DNA from: Pseudobdellovibrionaceae bacterium
GTDB taxonomy: Bacteria; Bdellovibrionota; UBA1018; UBA6935
Direction: 5' to 3'
DNA: 41,991 bases
Assembly (NCBI GenBank): GCA_002722705.1
Contig: PBMP01000055.1
Location: forward strand, 1-41,991
Both the position numbers and the translations under genes were made by a program. This document shows positions 31,643 to 40,137 of the stretch, piece by piece. Within the stretch, counting starts at the first letter, position 1. Every line of letters starts with the position of its first letter. The notes under the pieces were generated by a model. The model saw only the letters and a program-made list of their open reading frames with translations. It had not been told where the DNA came from and did not search any database.

Positions 31643-32420
31643 AAGAAGGAAGAGTCTCTGTTAGGTGTTTCGTCTTTTTCTTTAAAGACCAATGAAGGTG
31701 GCAGTATTGAGGGTATCCTGTTTCTTGAGTTCGATCTAAGGGTTTATAGTCAATAACAATTTGAGTATTGAGTGCATACGCGAAGCCACGAGTCCAATGA
31801 CAGTGAAGATCACATAACTCATCTGCTACAGGTCTTACTTCATAATAGGGAATTTGATGGGGGCAGTGAAGTAATTCAAGCTGGAGTTCGTTTTCAATCA
31901 CTCTTTTGATGAGATATCCCTTTTTTTTAGGTGCTCCAGATAAAGGACCTTCCTGAAAAGTCAGAAGGATCCCTCTAAGATTTTTTTTTAGTTCGTCATC
32001 CGCTTCACCCCAAAGGTCATGAGCTGATTGCCTTCCCGCTTTCCAGGAAGCCTGTTCCAAAATATTCCTGACAGCGTCTTTCTCTTTTTGAGGGGTTCTT
32101 TCTAAAAGGTTCATGTAAGTCCAAGACTGAATAATCCATACCGTATGGTCAAGCTGTGCAAGAAGTTCAGATGGATCTTTGTCGTTGAGAAAAATTTTAA
32201 GGTCCGGTTTTACAGATCTCAAAGTAATGTGTTCAAGGATCTCGATCATGTCATGGAGCTGCGGGGCAGTTACTCGTTTGATTTGATGAGCTCTTCCTTT
32301 TGGGTCAATATGTAGAGCCTCTAGCCAACGATTGGTGAGTGTGTGAAGTTCAAGAAGGTTTCGATACCATTGATAGTGATAATGACTTCCTCTTCTTTGG
32401 TTCCAGGGTTGTTCTCTCAT
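31632..32420 (-). CDS. Unknown protein with Cys/His-rich C-terminus
   Basis: About 262 residues from the ATG at 32420; a GTG at 32429 is the alternative and neither has a good ribosome site. The N-terminal 150 residues are helical and charged. The C-terminal part has LLHCPHQIPYYEV, ELCDLHCHWTRGF and PQYCHLHW. This arrangement recalls the L-2-amino-thiazoline-4-carboxylate hydrolase-like and V4R-like folds, in which a late Cys follows a strand pair. The resemblance is by eye only and weak. A metal site is possible. No signal peptide. Ends in an 11-bp convergent overlap with the NtrC-type gene. Confidence 0.7.
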   Translation of the reverse strand: MREQPWNQRRGSHYHYQWYRNLLELHTLTNRWLEALHIDPKGRAHQIKRVTAPQLHDMIEILEHITLRSVKPDLKIFLNDKDPSELLAQLDHTVWIIQSWTYMNLLERTPQKEKDAVRNILEQASWKAGRQSAHDLWGEADDELKKNLRGILLTFQEGPLSGAPKKKGYLIKRVIENELQLELLHCPHQIPYYEVRPVADELCDLHCHWTRGFAYALNTQIVIDYKPLDRTQETGYPQYCHLHWSLKKKTKHLTETLPSFNF

Positions 32421-32448
32421 CAGTTTCACATATTATCATAAAAGACCG

Positions 32449-32482
32449 AAGGCAGAGACTCTTTTTAAAGAGTCTCTGCCTT
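32449..32482. terminator. Strong 16-bp hairpin between minus-strand genes
   Basis: 32449-32464 pairs perfectly with 32467-32482 around a 2-base centre (core GGCAGAGACTCTTT). It lies about 70 bp after the lipoprotein stop (minus strand), where it is followed by CGGTCTTTTA, a weak U tract. A second 8-bp stem, CAGGTTCT with AGAACCTG, is at 32498-32524. The pair probably terminates lipoprotein transcription. Confidence 0.6.
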
Positions 32483-32550
32483 GAAAAAGGTAGGATACAG
32501 GTTCTGATCCATCAAAAGAACCTGAGGCAGGGGGAAAGACGAAGTAAGAT

Positions 32551-33204
32551 TCAGTTCTTACTTGTAAGATACATCGAGATGCCGTAAAGCGAATTACTGC
32601 AAGACGATGAGTTTCCGGAAAATCCACAGTCTTTAAATTCAACTAAGGATTGTGATGGATCAATGTAAACATTATTTTGTGCAGGAGAACCATATTGGCT
32701 ATTGGATTGAACTACTGCAAGTCTCATTCGGATAATGGTATCGACATTGTCGGTGAGGACAGCCATTGATCCAAATTGATTCATAGAAATTAAACTGGTA
32801 TCAAAAACATATTGGCACACGGTATTATAGTACGCGTCATAGGTACATTGAATGACATTCGAGAGACTCGAATTTAAAGCAATATATCCGCTCGCCGACG
32901 CGTTTGTTAAAGCACCGCTAGATTGAAATTGAAATGATGCGGCATAGTTATTTAAAGGTGATATAACAATTGAAAAACTCTGAGATTGACCATCTTTATA
33001 AAGAGCTCCTTGATAAGTTCCATAGAGAACGGAGTAGGACTGCTGAGCTTGGTTACTCGATTGCGGACCTACATAATTATTTCCTTGTGGGAATTGATCA
33101 TATCCCTGTGTATTTTGATTTCTTGTATTTTCAGGTGCGCATGCGCCAAGAATCATTAGGGTAAGGACAATAATACTTTTTAAACTCTTTGATTTAACAC
33201 TCAT
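32551..33204 (-). CDS. Lipoprotein of unknown function
   Basis: 217 residues from the ATG at 33204 (GGAAG five bases upstream; a GTG at 33216 is less likely). A lipobox, LMILGAC, follows a basic N-terminus and hydrophobic core, so the Cys near residue 22 should be lipidated. A Gln/Asn/Ser/Tyr-rich linker (about 25-60) leads to a domain of beta character with three or four Cys (IQCTYDAYYNTVCQYVF, then KDCGFSGNSSSCSNS) that may form disulfides. No Asp follows the lipid Cys, so outer-membrane sorting is expected. Monocistronic, with hairpins downstream. No family recognised. Confidence 0.8.
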   Translation of the reverse strand: MSVKSKSLKSIIVLTLMILGACAPENTRNQNTQGYDQFPQGNNYVGPQSSNQAQQSYSVLYGTYQGALYKDGQSQSFSIVISPLNNYAASFQFQSSGALTNASASGYIALNSSLSNVIQCTYDAYYNTVCQYVFDTSLISMNQFGSMAVLTDNVDTIIRMRLAVVQSNSQYGSPAQNNVYIDPSQSLVEFKDCGFSGNSSSCSNSLYGISMYLTSKN

Positions 33205-33317
33205 CACTACTTCCACTCAAAGTCACTTCCTGCATAAGCCATGCAATCGATCTTAATTAATGCGAAAGGGGTGCCAAAAATGACACAGGTAAAAATATTA
33301 AAAAAACAATGAGTTAA

Positions 33318-33354
33318 GTAAAAATAAGTTTTTTAAAATAAAAACCTTATTTAC
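33318..33354 (-). terminator. Hairpin overlapping the stop of the methyltransferase-like gene
   Basis: AATAAGTTTTTT (33323-33334) pairs, with one mismatch, with 33340-33351; outer bases GTA and TAC extend it. On the minus strand the 3' side is T-rich (TTATTTTTAC). It sits at the stop codon at 33351-33353. Confidence 0.4.
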
Positions 33355-36020
33355 ACCTGATCAATAAATGGACAGTCTAATAAGAATCCTTCAAGTGAGT
33401 TTTTTCTCGCAAGTTGATGACTATGCGATCGTAAAATCTCATGAGCGGTAGTTTGAATCATTTCTAAGTGTCGAGGAACTTGGATATACTGAGTCAGTTC
33501 ATTCCAGGTCGGATGTCCAATGCCTTCGAGTTGATCCCATAAAATATCAATCAAATGAGAAGGACCATGAACAATGACTTGATGACCTGCTTCTGTCCAA
33601 AAGCGAGCAGAGTGCCCATCGGAGGATTTTTGAAAACTTTGTATGGCTACATGAGGAGGGAGCGAACCTTGTAGTCTGAGTTCGGAATGTAAACTAAATC
33701 CTATTTTTTCAGATTGAGGAATTACTTTCATGAGCTCTCGCCAAGAAATTTGAGAATCGTTTTTTACTAAACGAAAAAGCCTGTTTTGTTCGGTTTGAAG
33801 TAATTTTAAATTCTTTGTTGCTGCAATAAAAAGAAGAGCTACGAGTTTTGATTTTTCTGGAGTCGTAGGTCTTTGACTGAGTAACTCTAAGACTTCTTCT
33901 GGGGATTCTTGTAGAAGTTCTTTGAGGTTTTCGTCTTTTTCCGATGAATAAGAAAGCTTTCCTTGAATTCCAAGAATTAAACTTTTAGGAACGGGGAGGT
34001 ATTTGAAATGAGATTCATTTAAAATCCATCGTCCATTTTTTCTTTCTGTTTCAAAGTCCATCCACTGTAAAATACAATTGGATTGAATATAAGCACACAG
34101 CGGTCCGACCCATTCTTGAGAAGGAGCAACAACCATAAAGCCTCTTTCTTGCGAAGGAAAACTTTTTCCTGGTTCTGCCTCATCAAAGGGAATAGTTTTT
34201 AGTTTTCGACCTTGACTATAATCTGGAAAAATCCAAGCACCATGGAGGTATCCGTGATTCTCAATTTTGTGATTGAGTGGAATTTGTCGGATCATTGCAA
34301 ATTGCCCTAGAGGAGAGGAGTTTGCTTTTAGTGTTTCTATTTTTTGAAGATCTCCAGCTGAGTTTTCATGAGGCCAATGTTCAATCCATTCATTTTGAGC
34401 AGTCGGGCTTAAGTATTTATGGATTTTCCAAGAATGATTTTCTGCTTTGTCTCCTTCTAAAGAGCAATAAAATAAATCTTCGAGAAAGGGTTGATATTCA
34501 CTAATTTTAGAGACTCTTCCTCTTGCTTTGATACAAATTGGACGGTGTGATTTCCTTGATTCTGAGTGCGGATCTCTTTGAAACAAATAAATATAAGTTG
34601 GAAAAGGATATTGATTGCCATGAATTTCATATTTGATTTCAGACAAATCCCACTCTACAAGAAGTCGATTTTTTTCAAAAAGAAATTTTAGAGCTGCAGT
34701 TCCTTCGTTTGGTTTAATTCTTTCTTCTCTGCACCACCAAAAAAGACCATCTGGACGAAGTTTAGTTGAAGATACACACGCTTGAAGGTGACCTAATGTC
34801 GTTCCTGGTCCTTTTAAGGAATTAAAGTAGGGAAAATTTTCCAATTGCTGTTTGAATAGTTGTCCTTCAATGGTTCTCGTACTTGGCCTTAAAGGCTGGT
34901 TTTCTTCTACAATACAGAGATCTACAGCTTCGATTTCACTTAGTTGTGAAAGAAGAGATCTTCTTGTGTTAGACCAGCTCAGTGCCAACTGTTCACGGGG
35001 ATGAACTTCTAGTCCAGTGCCTTGAAGCCAAAGGGGAGGAGTTTGTGGTCCTTTCCAGAGCATACTCATTTCACAAACCAGTAATGAAAATGGATCTGCT
35101 TCGAGTCCTGTCCACGTAACTGATTTAGGACCATAGCGAACCCAGTCTCCTTCTTTTAAAGTGGGACTAAAAACAAGTTTTTTTCTAGGGATAGGTTGAT
35201 TGTAATCAATTTCTGAAATGAACCCGTAATTACGAGATTGTTCCCATAGAGATTGATAGAACAATGGAGAGTAATGACGCTTTTTATTTCCTTGGTTCAG
35301 TGGCTTCAATGTTTCTTGAATCAGTTCACTGATAAACTGAGGAGATGCATTTTCTAAATTCCAATCATAGATGTGACTCCAAATGAGGTCTTGAATTTGA
35401 GAGGAAGGAAGATACCAAGAGTAAAGGTTTTGAGAAATCATCCTCCAAGAATCTCTTTGCGAAGGAGTATGGTTTCTCAGTTCTTTTGAGAGGGCCCAGT
35501 TTAAATGAGTAAGATCATGTTTAGACCATTTTCGAATTCCTTGATCATTCCAGGATTTCAGTAAAATAGCTTGTGCAATACAGATTAAAGCCACTTCTTC
35601 GAGATAAAATTGAAGGGCCTTTTCGTAAAACGGACTTCTTGGAGGAGAAAGAATCTTTTGTAAAGAATCGTCTGGTCCAAACTGGACTTGAGAATGTGCA
35701 GAAGGACCCAGGTTTTGTTGACCTCTCCACTGAATGTGTTTTGCTAACGCTTTTCTACGGCTTGGGTTTAATGAGAGAAGTTGTTTGAGATTAAAGCTCA
35801 ATTCGTGGGTCATTTCTCTGACGAGATAGACGACCATTGGAATATAGCGAGATGGGTCTGCTTCCATTGCTAAAGGTGCAGGAGGAGTTTTTCTTTTCTC
35901 TGGAGAAGAAGGCAAAGAAGTGCGTAGCCCTGGGCGAGGGCTCACATTCCTTTCGTCAGAGGGAGACTCTACGATAGGCTTCATCAAAAAAGACTGAAGG
36001 TTCTCTCTTATATTTTTCAT
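33351..36020 (-). CDS. Degenerate N6-adenine DNA methyltransferase-like protein (Eco57I/TaqI type)
   Basis: 889 residues in the domain order of Eco57I-like enzymes. There is a helical N-terminal region (about 55-270). A strand-helix at 303-323 (TWTGLEADPFSLLVCEMSML) lines up with the GIDIDP.AVELA.L.L block. VDLCIVEENQPL at 366-377 stands where FDLVIGNPPY is expected. LRPDGLFWWCREERIKP and FLFEKNRLLVEWDLSE (421-461) correspond to LKPGGR.AFI.P. and FLLENG.LE..IDF. A TaqI-type specificity domain follows, with IQSNCILQWMDFETERKNG and LPVP (645-678). The catalytic N/D-P-P-Y and the glycine-rich SAM loop are missing, so methylation is unlikely; DNA binding may remain. There is no endonuclease gene nearby. 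This is fold-level reading by eye. Divergent from the acidic-protein gene. Confidence 0.6.
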   Translation of the reverse strand: MKNIRENLQSFLMKPIVESPSDERNVSPRPGLRTSLPSSPEKRKTPPAPLAMEADPSRYIPMVVYLVREMTHELSFNLKQLLSLNPSRRKALAKHIQWRGQQNLGPSAHSQVQFGPDDSLQKILSPPRSPFYEKALQFYLEEVALICIAQAILLKSWNDQGIRKWSKHDLTHLNWALSKELRNHTPSQRDSWRMISQNLYSWYLPSSQIQDLIWSHIYDWNLENASPQFISELIQETLKPLNQGNKKRHYSPLFYQSLWEQSRNYGFISEIDYNQPIPRKKLVFSPTLKEGDWVRYGPKSVTWTGLEADPFSLLVCEMSMLWKGPQTPPLWLQGTGLEVHPREQLALSWSNTRRSLLSQLSEIEAVDLCIVEENQPLRPSTRTIEGQLFKQQLENFPYFNSLKGPGTTLGHLQACVSSTKLRPDGLFWWCREERIKPNEGTAALKFLFEKNRLLVEWDLSEIKYEIHGNQYPFPTYIYLFQRDPHSESRKSHRPICIKARGRVSKISEYQPFLEDLFYCSLEGDKAENHSWKIHKYLSPTAQNEWIEHWPHENSAGDLQKIETLKANSSPLGQFAMIRQIPLNHKIENHGYLHGAWIFPDYSQGRKLKTIPFDEAEPGKSFPSQERGFMVVAPSQEWVGPLCAYIQSNCILQWMDFETERKNGRWILNESHFKYLPVPKSLILGIQGKLSYSSEKDENLKELLQESPEEVLELLSQRPTTPEKSKLVALLFIAATKNLKLLQTEQNRLFRLVKNDSQISWRELMKVIPQSEKIGFSLHSELRLQGSLPPHVAIQSFQKSSDGHSARFWTEAGHQVIVHGPSHLIDILWDQLEGIGHPTWNELTQYIQVPRHLEMIQTTAHEILRSHSHQLARKNSLEGFLLDCPFIDQV

Positions 36021-36181
36021 GGGTCCATCCAGCCAAAGGGTTTACCATAAATTCGGCGCGTCATTCTAAGCCAAAACTGTCATCTTTATCCTGATTCATT
36101 CACTTTTAGTTTATCTGTAAGTTTTTTCTCAGTTTTATTTTTCTAATAGCCGAGGAGAGAAGAGACTTAGGGAGATCTTTT

Positions 36182-36931
36182 ATGAGCACTAATCCTCAGA
36201 CTGTTGAAAATGACGAATTTAATGATCTAATAAATGAAATCGAAGGCCTTCAAAAAGAACTGCAAGATCCTGAAAATGCAGCAGAAACTCCAAGTGAAGC
36301 AGCGGCTCCAGAGACGACTGATGAAACTTCTCATTTAAGTGTGGTACCTGACGAACCTTCTACGGATGCGGATAGTCTTGATTTTGGAGAAGATTCAGAA
36401 ATCGCAGATCTTGCTGACGCTGCGCCTTCTGGAATCGATGACTTTAGAGAAGGTTCTAACGAAGGAAGTTTGGATGATTTGGGGGATGTCGGAGAAGAGG
36501 CTCCTGCTGAAGGCAGTCTTCTTGCTGAGGAAGCTTCTGCAGAAGAATTTCCATCTGATGAAGAAATTCTAGATTCACCAAAACAACAAGCAGGGGCTGT
36601 CGTTGAAGAGGAGTCGTCTGACACAGATATTACTTCAGAAGAAGTTCATGTGACTGATGAAGATGAGCTTGAAGCAGCAATGAATTCCGATGAGAGTGAA
36701 GATGATTTTAACGATCAAGAAACCTTAATGAATGAGCAGGATTCTATGTCTATTTCTGAAAACCAAAAAAGTGATGTGTTCTTAAAACTGACTGGTGAAG
36801 TTGGAATGAAAATTGAGTATGAATATCAAGGAGAAACGGTTTTTGTTGAATTCGGAGACCGTTTTGTTCAGGTTCAATTTTCTGATGGAACCGAGTTTAA
36901 ATTACCCGTTCGCAAATCGATCGCAGCATAG
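36182..36931 (+). CDS. Acidic, mostly disordered protein with a small C-terminal domain
   Basis: 249 residues. Residues 1-190 are low complexity, dominated by Glu, Asp, Ser and Ala, with scarcely any Lys or Arg, so disordered and strongly negative. The N-terminal helix NDLINEIEGLQKELQD could pair as a short coiled coil. The last 55 residues (FLKLTGEVGMKIEYEYQGE, then VFVEFGDRFVQVQFSDGTEFKLPV) form a compact all-beta unit. A clear GGGAG ribosome site lies eight bases before the ATG. It precedes rsmD by 12 bp and is probably co-transcribed. No family recognised. Confidence 0.8.
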   Translation: MSTNPQTVENDEFNDLINEIEGLQKELQDPENAAETPSEAAAPETTDETSHLSVVPDEPSTDADSLDFGEDSEIADLADAAPSGIDDFREGSNEGSLDDLGDVGEEAPAEGSLLAEEASAEEFPSDEEILDSPKQQAGAVVEEESSDTDITSEEVHVTDEDELEAAMNSDESEDDFNDQETLMNEQDSMSISENQKSDVFLKLTGEVGMKIEYEYQGETVFVEFGDRFVQVQFSDGTEFKLPVRKSIAA

Positions 36932-36943
36932 TATGCATCCAGA

Positions 36944-37516
36944 GTGATTCGAATAACTGGAGGGGAATGGAAGAACCATTCCTTACTCACACCTCATCAT
37001 CGTAAAACAAGGCCTACTCATGCACGACTGAGAGAGGCCCTTTTTCATTCCGTTCTTGCTTGGATTCCGGAGGCTCGAGTTCTTGATCTTTTTGCAGGTT
37101 CTGGTGCCTTAGGGTTTGAAGCACTTTCTCGAGGTGCGGCTCATGTCGATTTCGTTGAGGTTTCTCAATCTGCTTGTGACATTATAAAAAAAAATATTAG
37201 ACAATTTAATGTACAGTCAAAAGTCAGGGTTTTTTGTTCTGATTTTGAGAAATGGTCATTTCAGTCTTTTGAAAATAAATATGATTTAGTTTTAGCTGAT
37301 CCACCTTATTCTCAAGGATTTGAAAAAAAATTGATTCATAAAATTGAATGGCAAAATCTTTTAAATGATGAAGGCCTTTTTTGTTTGGAGTCTGCAAAAA
37401 GAGATGGTGTTTGGGAGGCTTCTGAATTCCTTGTGAAAATACGTGAAAAAACATATGGTGATAGCCAGTTAACGACATTTCAAAAAAGAGAAAACCAGAC
37501 TTCGGAGGTGTCATGA
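36944..37516 (+). CDS. rsmD: 16S rRNA (guanine-966-N2)-methyltransferase RsmD
   Basis: 190 residues, normal length. Family signatures are RITGGEWKN, TRPTHARLREALF (the TRPT..R.RE.LFN block), motif I VLDLFAGSGALGFEALSRGA, VEVS after strand 2, and catalytic ADPPYSQGF. RsmD methylates G966 of 16S rRNA during 30S assembly. The start is GTG (36944), since the only nearby ATG (36933) reads into a stop after four codons. Its stop overlaps the coaD start (ATGA), a common rsmD-coaD pairing across bacteria. Confidence 0.95.
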   Translation: MIRITGGEWKNHSLLTPHHRKTRPTHARLREALFHSVLAWIPEARVLDLFAGSGALGFEALSRGAAHVDFVEVSQSACDIIKKNIRQFNVQSKVRVFCSDFEKWSFQSFENKYDLVLADPPYSQGFEKKLIHKIEWQNLLNDEGLFCLESAKRDGVWEASEFLVKIREKTYGDSQLTTFQKRENQTSEVS

Positions 37517-38013
37517 AAAGAGCAATTTACCCAGGGTCATTTGATCCATGGACAAACGGACACCTAGATATATTGAGAAGAGCTCTGAGTGTTTTTGATG
37601 AAGTGATTATCGTTGTTGCAGGTACAAATAGAAAAAATCCTCTTTTTTCTCCAGAGGAGCGAGTTTCGATTATTTCAGATGTGGTAAAAGCTGAAGGCCT
37701 TGAACGAGTTCAGGTTGATTATTGGTCCGGGTTAATCATGGATTATGCGAAAAAACATGAAGCTCAATGTGTCGTTCGAGGGTTAAGGGCTGCTTCAGAT
37801 TTTGAATATGAATTTATGATGGCAAGTATGAATAAAGAAATTCTTTCAGAGATCGAGACCGTTTTTATGATGACTTCTAAAAATTTATTTTTTGTAAGTT
37901 CAAGCATGGTGAAAGAACTGTATCGTTATGGTGGAAAGATTGATTCATATGTGCCAAAGGTAGTAGTTCAATATTTAAAATCTAAAATTGAAAGTAAATC
38001 AAAGGAAGACTAA
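37513..38013 (+). CDS. coaD: Phosphopantetheine adenylyltransferase CoaD
   Basis: 166 residues, the standard size. It transfers AMP to 4'-phosphopantetheine, the penultimate step of coenzyme A synthesis. The nucleotidyltransferase motif YPGSFDPWTNGHLDILRRA carries the T/HxGH element (here TNGH), with VVRGLRAASDFEYEF and the second signature SSSMVKEL. GGAGG at 37504-37508 precedes the ATG. Coupled to rsmD by ATGA and to the aminotransferase by a one-base TAATG overlap. Confidence 0.97.
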   Translation: MKRAIYPGSFDPWTNGHLDILRRALSVFDEVIIVVAGTNRKNPLFSPEERVSIISDVVKAEGLERVQVDYWSGLIMDYAKKHEAQCVVRGLRAASDFEYEFMMASMNKEILSEIETVFMMTSKNLFFVSSSMVKELYRYGGKIDSYVPKVVVQYLKSKIESKSKED

Positions 38014-39209
38014 TGCCAAAGCTAGGAAATCGATTAGATGTAATCTCAGAAAGTGTAACTTTAAAGTTAAATTCTTTAGTGAAAAAGATGAAGGCTTCTG
38101 GTGAGGACGTTATTAATTTAACAGCTGGAGAGCCTGATTTTTTAGTTCATCCATCATTAAATGAAAAAATTAAAGAAGCTTTATCTGCTGGAAAATCAAA
38201 ATACACTCCCGTTCCGGGAGAAACAGAAGTCAGAGAAGCGATTGCTTTAAAAACGAATCAGCAACAACTTGATTTAAAAAAACCATGGAAAGCAGAAAAC
38301 GTTATTGTTTCTAATGGAGGAAAGCATTCTTTGTATCAGGTTTTTCAAGCGATTTTAAATCCTGGTGATGAAGTCGTTATGATGAGTCCCTATTGGTTAA
38401 GTTACCCAGAGATGGTTAAACTCGGAGAAGGGACCCCTGTGATTGTAGAAACAAAACCATCGGATCAGTTTGTTGCAACTCCTGAAGCTCTAGAAGCAGC
38501 TCTGAGTCCTCGAACGAAAGCTGTGATTTTGAATTCTCCTTCAAACCCGAGTGGTGCTGTCTATACGAAATCTCAATTCAAACAGCTTGCAGCTGTTCTT
38601 GAAAGATTTCCCGATGTTTGGGTGATCAGTGATGAAATATACGACCAAATTGTCTTTAATGATGAAGGATTTTGTTCTTTTTTATCTGCAGTTCCAGAGT
38701 TTCAAGAACGAACTATTACAGTCAATGGAATGTCAAAAAGTTGCGCTATGACTGGATGGAGAGTGGGGTGGACTGTGGGGCCGGTTGAGCTTATTGGAGC
38801 CTTAACTCGACTCCAAGGGCAGAGTACGTCAGGAATTAATGCGCTTGCACAGGCAGCCACTTTGGCAGGATTGGCTTTACCCCAGGAATATTTTTCCCAG
38901 TTAAAAAATACCTATCAAAAACGTCGAGACTTGATGTTGGAATGTTTGGAAAAAAGCGGCAAAATAGAGAGAGTAGTTCCGCAAGGTGCATTTTATGCTT
39001 TTGTGGGAATTCAATCGGTACTTGGCTCTCAGGAGACTGCCGTTGATTTTGCAGAAAACCTTTTGAAGGAACAAAAGGTTGCAGTGGTTCCCGGGGATCC
39101 TTTTGGTGCTCCCCACTTTGTTCGGTTGAGTTTTGCTACCGACGAAGGTTCGATCCAGGAAGGATGTCGCAGAATTGTTTCATATATGGAAAATAAAAAG
39201 AACAGTTAA
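38013..39209 (+). CDS. Class I aminotransferase, aspartate aminotransferase type
   Basis: 398 residues, fold type I PLP enzyme of the AspB/AspC-Ib group. It has LTAGEPDF near the N-terminus, the ILNSPSNPSG block, the Asp and Tyr that hold the cofactor in WVISDEIYDQIVF, the Schiff-base lysine in GMSKSCAMTGWRVGW, and the substrate-binding Arg in HFVRLSFA. It would convert aspartate and 2-oxoglutarate to oxaloacetate and glutamate, but related enzymes accept other substrates. The last gene of the rsmD-coaD unit. The following lipoprotein starts inside its 3' end. Confidence 0.93.
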   Translation: MPKLGNRLDVISESVTLKLNSLVKKMKASGEDVINLTAGEPDFLVHPSLNEKIKEALSAGKSKYTPVPGETEVREAIALKTNQQQLDLKKPWKAENVIVSNGGKHSLYQVFQAILNPGDEVVMMSPYWLSYPEMVKLGEGTPVIVETKPSDQFVATPEALEAALSPRTKAVILNSPSNPSGAVYTKSQFKQLAAVLERFPDVWVISDEIYDQIVFNDEGFCSFLSAVPEFQERTITVNGMSKSCAMTGWRVGWTVGPVELIGALTRLQGQSTSGINALAQAATLAGLALPQEYFSQLKNTYQKRRDLMLECLEKSGKIERVVPQGAFYAFVGIQSVLGSQETAVDFAENLLKEQKVAVVPGDPFGAPHFVRLSFATDEGSIQEGCRRIVSYMENKKNS

Positions 39210-40137
39210 GTTTCTACTTCTATTGGTGTTGAGCAGTGTTGTTTTGTTTTCTTGTAAGGAAGAAGACGAAGTTGAAACACTTGAAAGTAGAGTCAATAGT
39301 TTAATTAATATCGGAGACTGTCAGTCTGCGGCGAATCTCATTGAGCCTTATTATCAGTCTCAGCAGTCCAATAATAAAATTCGAAGACTAAGAGCTTCCG
39401 CTCAAGGTTGTCTTGCAGGTATAGAATTCTTTTCTCTTGCGTTTGAAATGAGCTCTATTGGTTCATCATGTAATGGAGTGACTTGTACTGGTCTTTGGTC
39501 TAAAATCGCAGAACTTTTTGATGGATATGAAAACATAACTCATCTCTATGCAGGGTGGTACACGATGGATTCGTGCATGGCTCAGTTAACCTTGCCATCT
39601 ACTCTTGTTCCAAGTTCAAACTTAGTTTCTGATGGTGCTTATAATTCTTTATCTTTAGATCCTGATGATCGAACCCAAGAATCGAATTTATATCTGTTTA
39701 TGGGTTCAATGGCTTCTATTGGTTCTGCTTTAAATCGCAATGGAAATCCAAATCCTGATCAAGACTATGCACAAAGGACAGACCTTCCGTGGACAACTGC
39801 CGCGGCAATTGAAGGGAGTTTAGAGGGGTGTGCGACTGCAGGTGCAATTCTGAATATGAGTGACGCGCTTTCAAATTTTCCGTCGAGTGTTTTTGGTACA
39901 GCACTGGATGGAGCTACCGAAGCTTTAGAAACGTTGTTAACAGCAGCCTGTGGCCAAGGTTGTTTGGCCTGTGGCCAGGTTGCTACTAACTGCATTCCTT
40001 GTCCAACAGCACTAAGGCATCGAGGGACAGAGTGTGATGATGGTGATGATACTAACGTAGCTACGGATAATGTCAGGGCGTGTGCTGCTGCTGGAATTAT
40101 TGATTTTTTAAATACTAACTGGACGGATTCTATTTGA
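39175..40137 (+). CDS. Cysteine-rich lipoprotein
   Basis: About 320 residues. The frame has no ATG near the signal peptide. I place the start at the TTG at 39175, ten bases after AGGAAGGA. The TTG at 39133 is the longest option. The basic KIKRTVK and hydrophobic FLLLLVLSSVVLFSC form a lipoprotein signal with the lipid Cys in VLFSC. About 15 further Cys include the cluster ACGQGCLACGQVATNC and IPC, which would form disulfides or bind metal. The early part (ESRVNSLINIGDCQSAANLI) looks TPR-like. It overlaps the aminotransferase end and is coupled to the barrel gene by a TTGA overlap (40134-40137). No family recognised. Confidence 0.75.
   Translation: MFHIWKIKRTVKFLLLLVLSSVVLFSCKEEDEVETLESRVNSLINIGDCQSAANLIEPYYQSQQSNNKIRRLRASAQGCLAGIEFFSLAFEMSSIGSSCNGVTCTGLWSKIAELFDGYENITHLYAGWYTMDSCMAQLTLPSTLVPSSNLVSDGAYNSLSLDPDDRTQESNLYLFMGSMASIGSALNRNGNPNPDQDYAQRTDLPWTTAAAIEGSLEGCATAGAILNMSDALSNFPSSVFGTALDGATEALETLLTAACGQGCLACGQVATNCIPCPTALRHRGTECDDGDDTNVATDNVRACAAAGIIDFLNTNWTDSI

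Noticed and set aside
33351..36020. Functional restriction-modification enzyme
   Set aside because: Motif IV (NPPY) and the SAM glycine loop are not present, and no endonuclease or specificity gene is nearby.
36331..36624. 97-codon minus-strand open frame, Ser-rich
   Set aside because: Antisense shadow of the Glu/Asp/Ala-rich repeats in the acidic protein gene.
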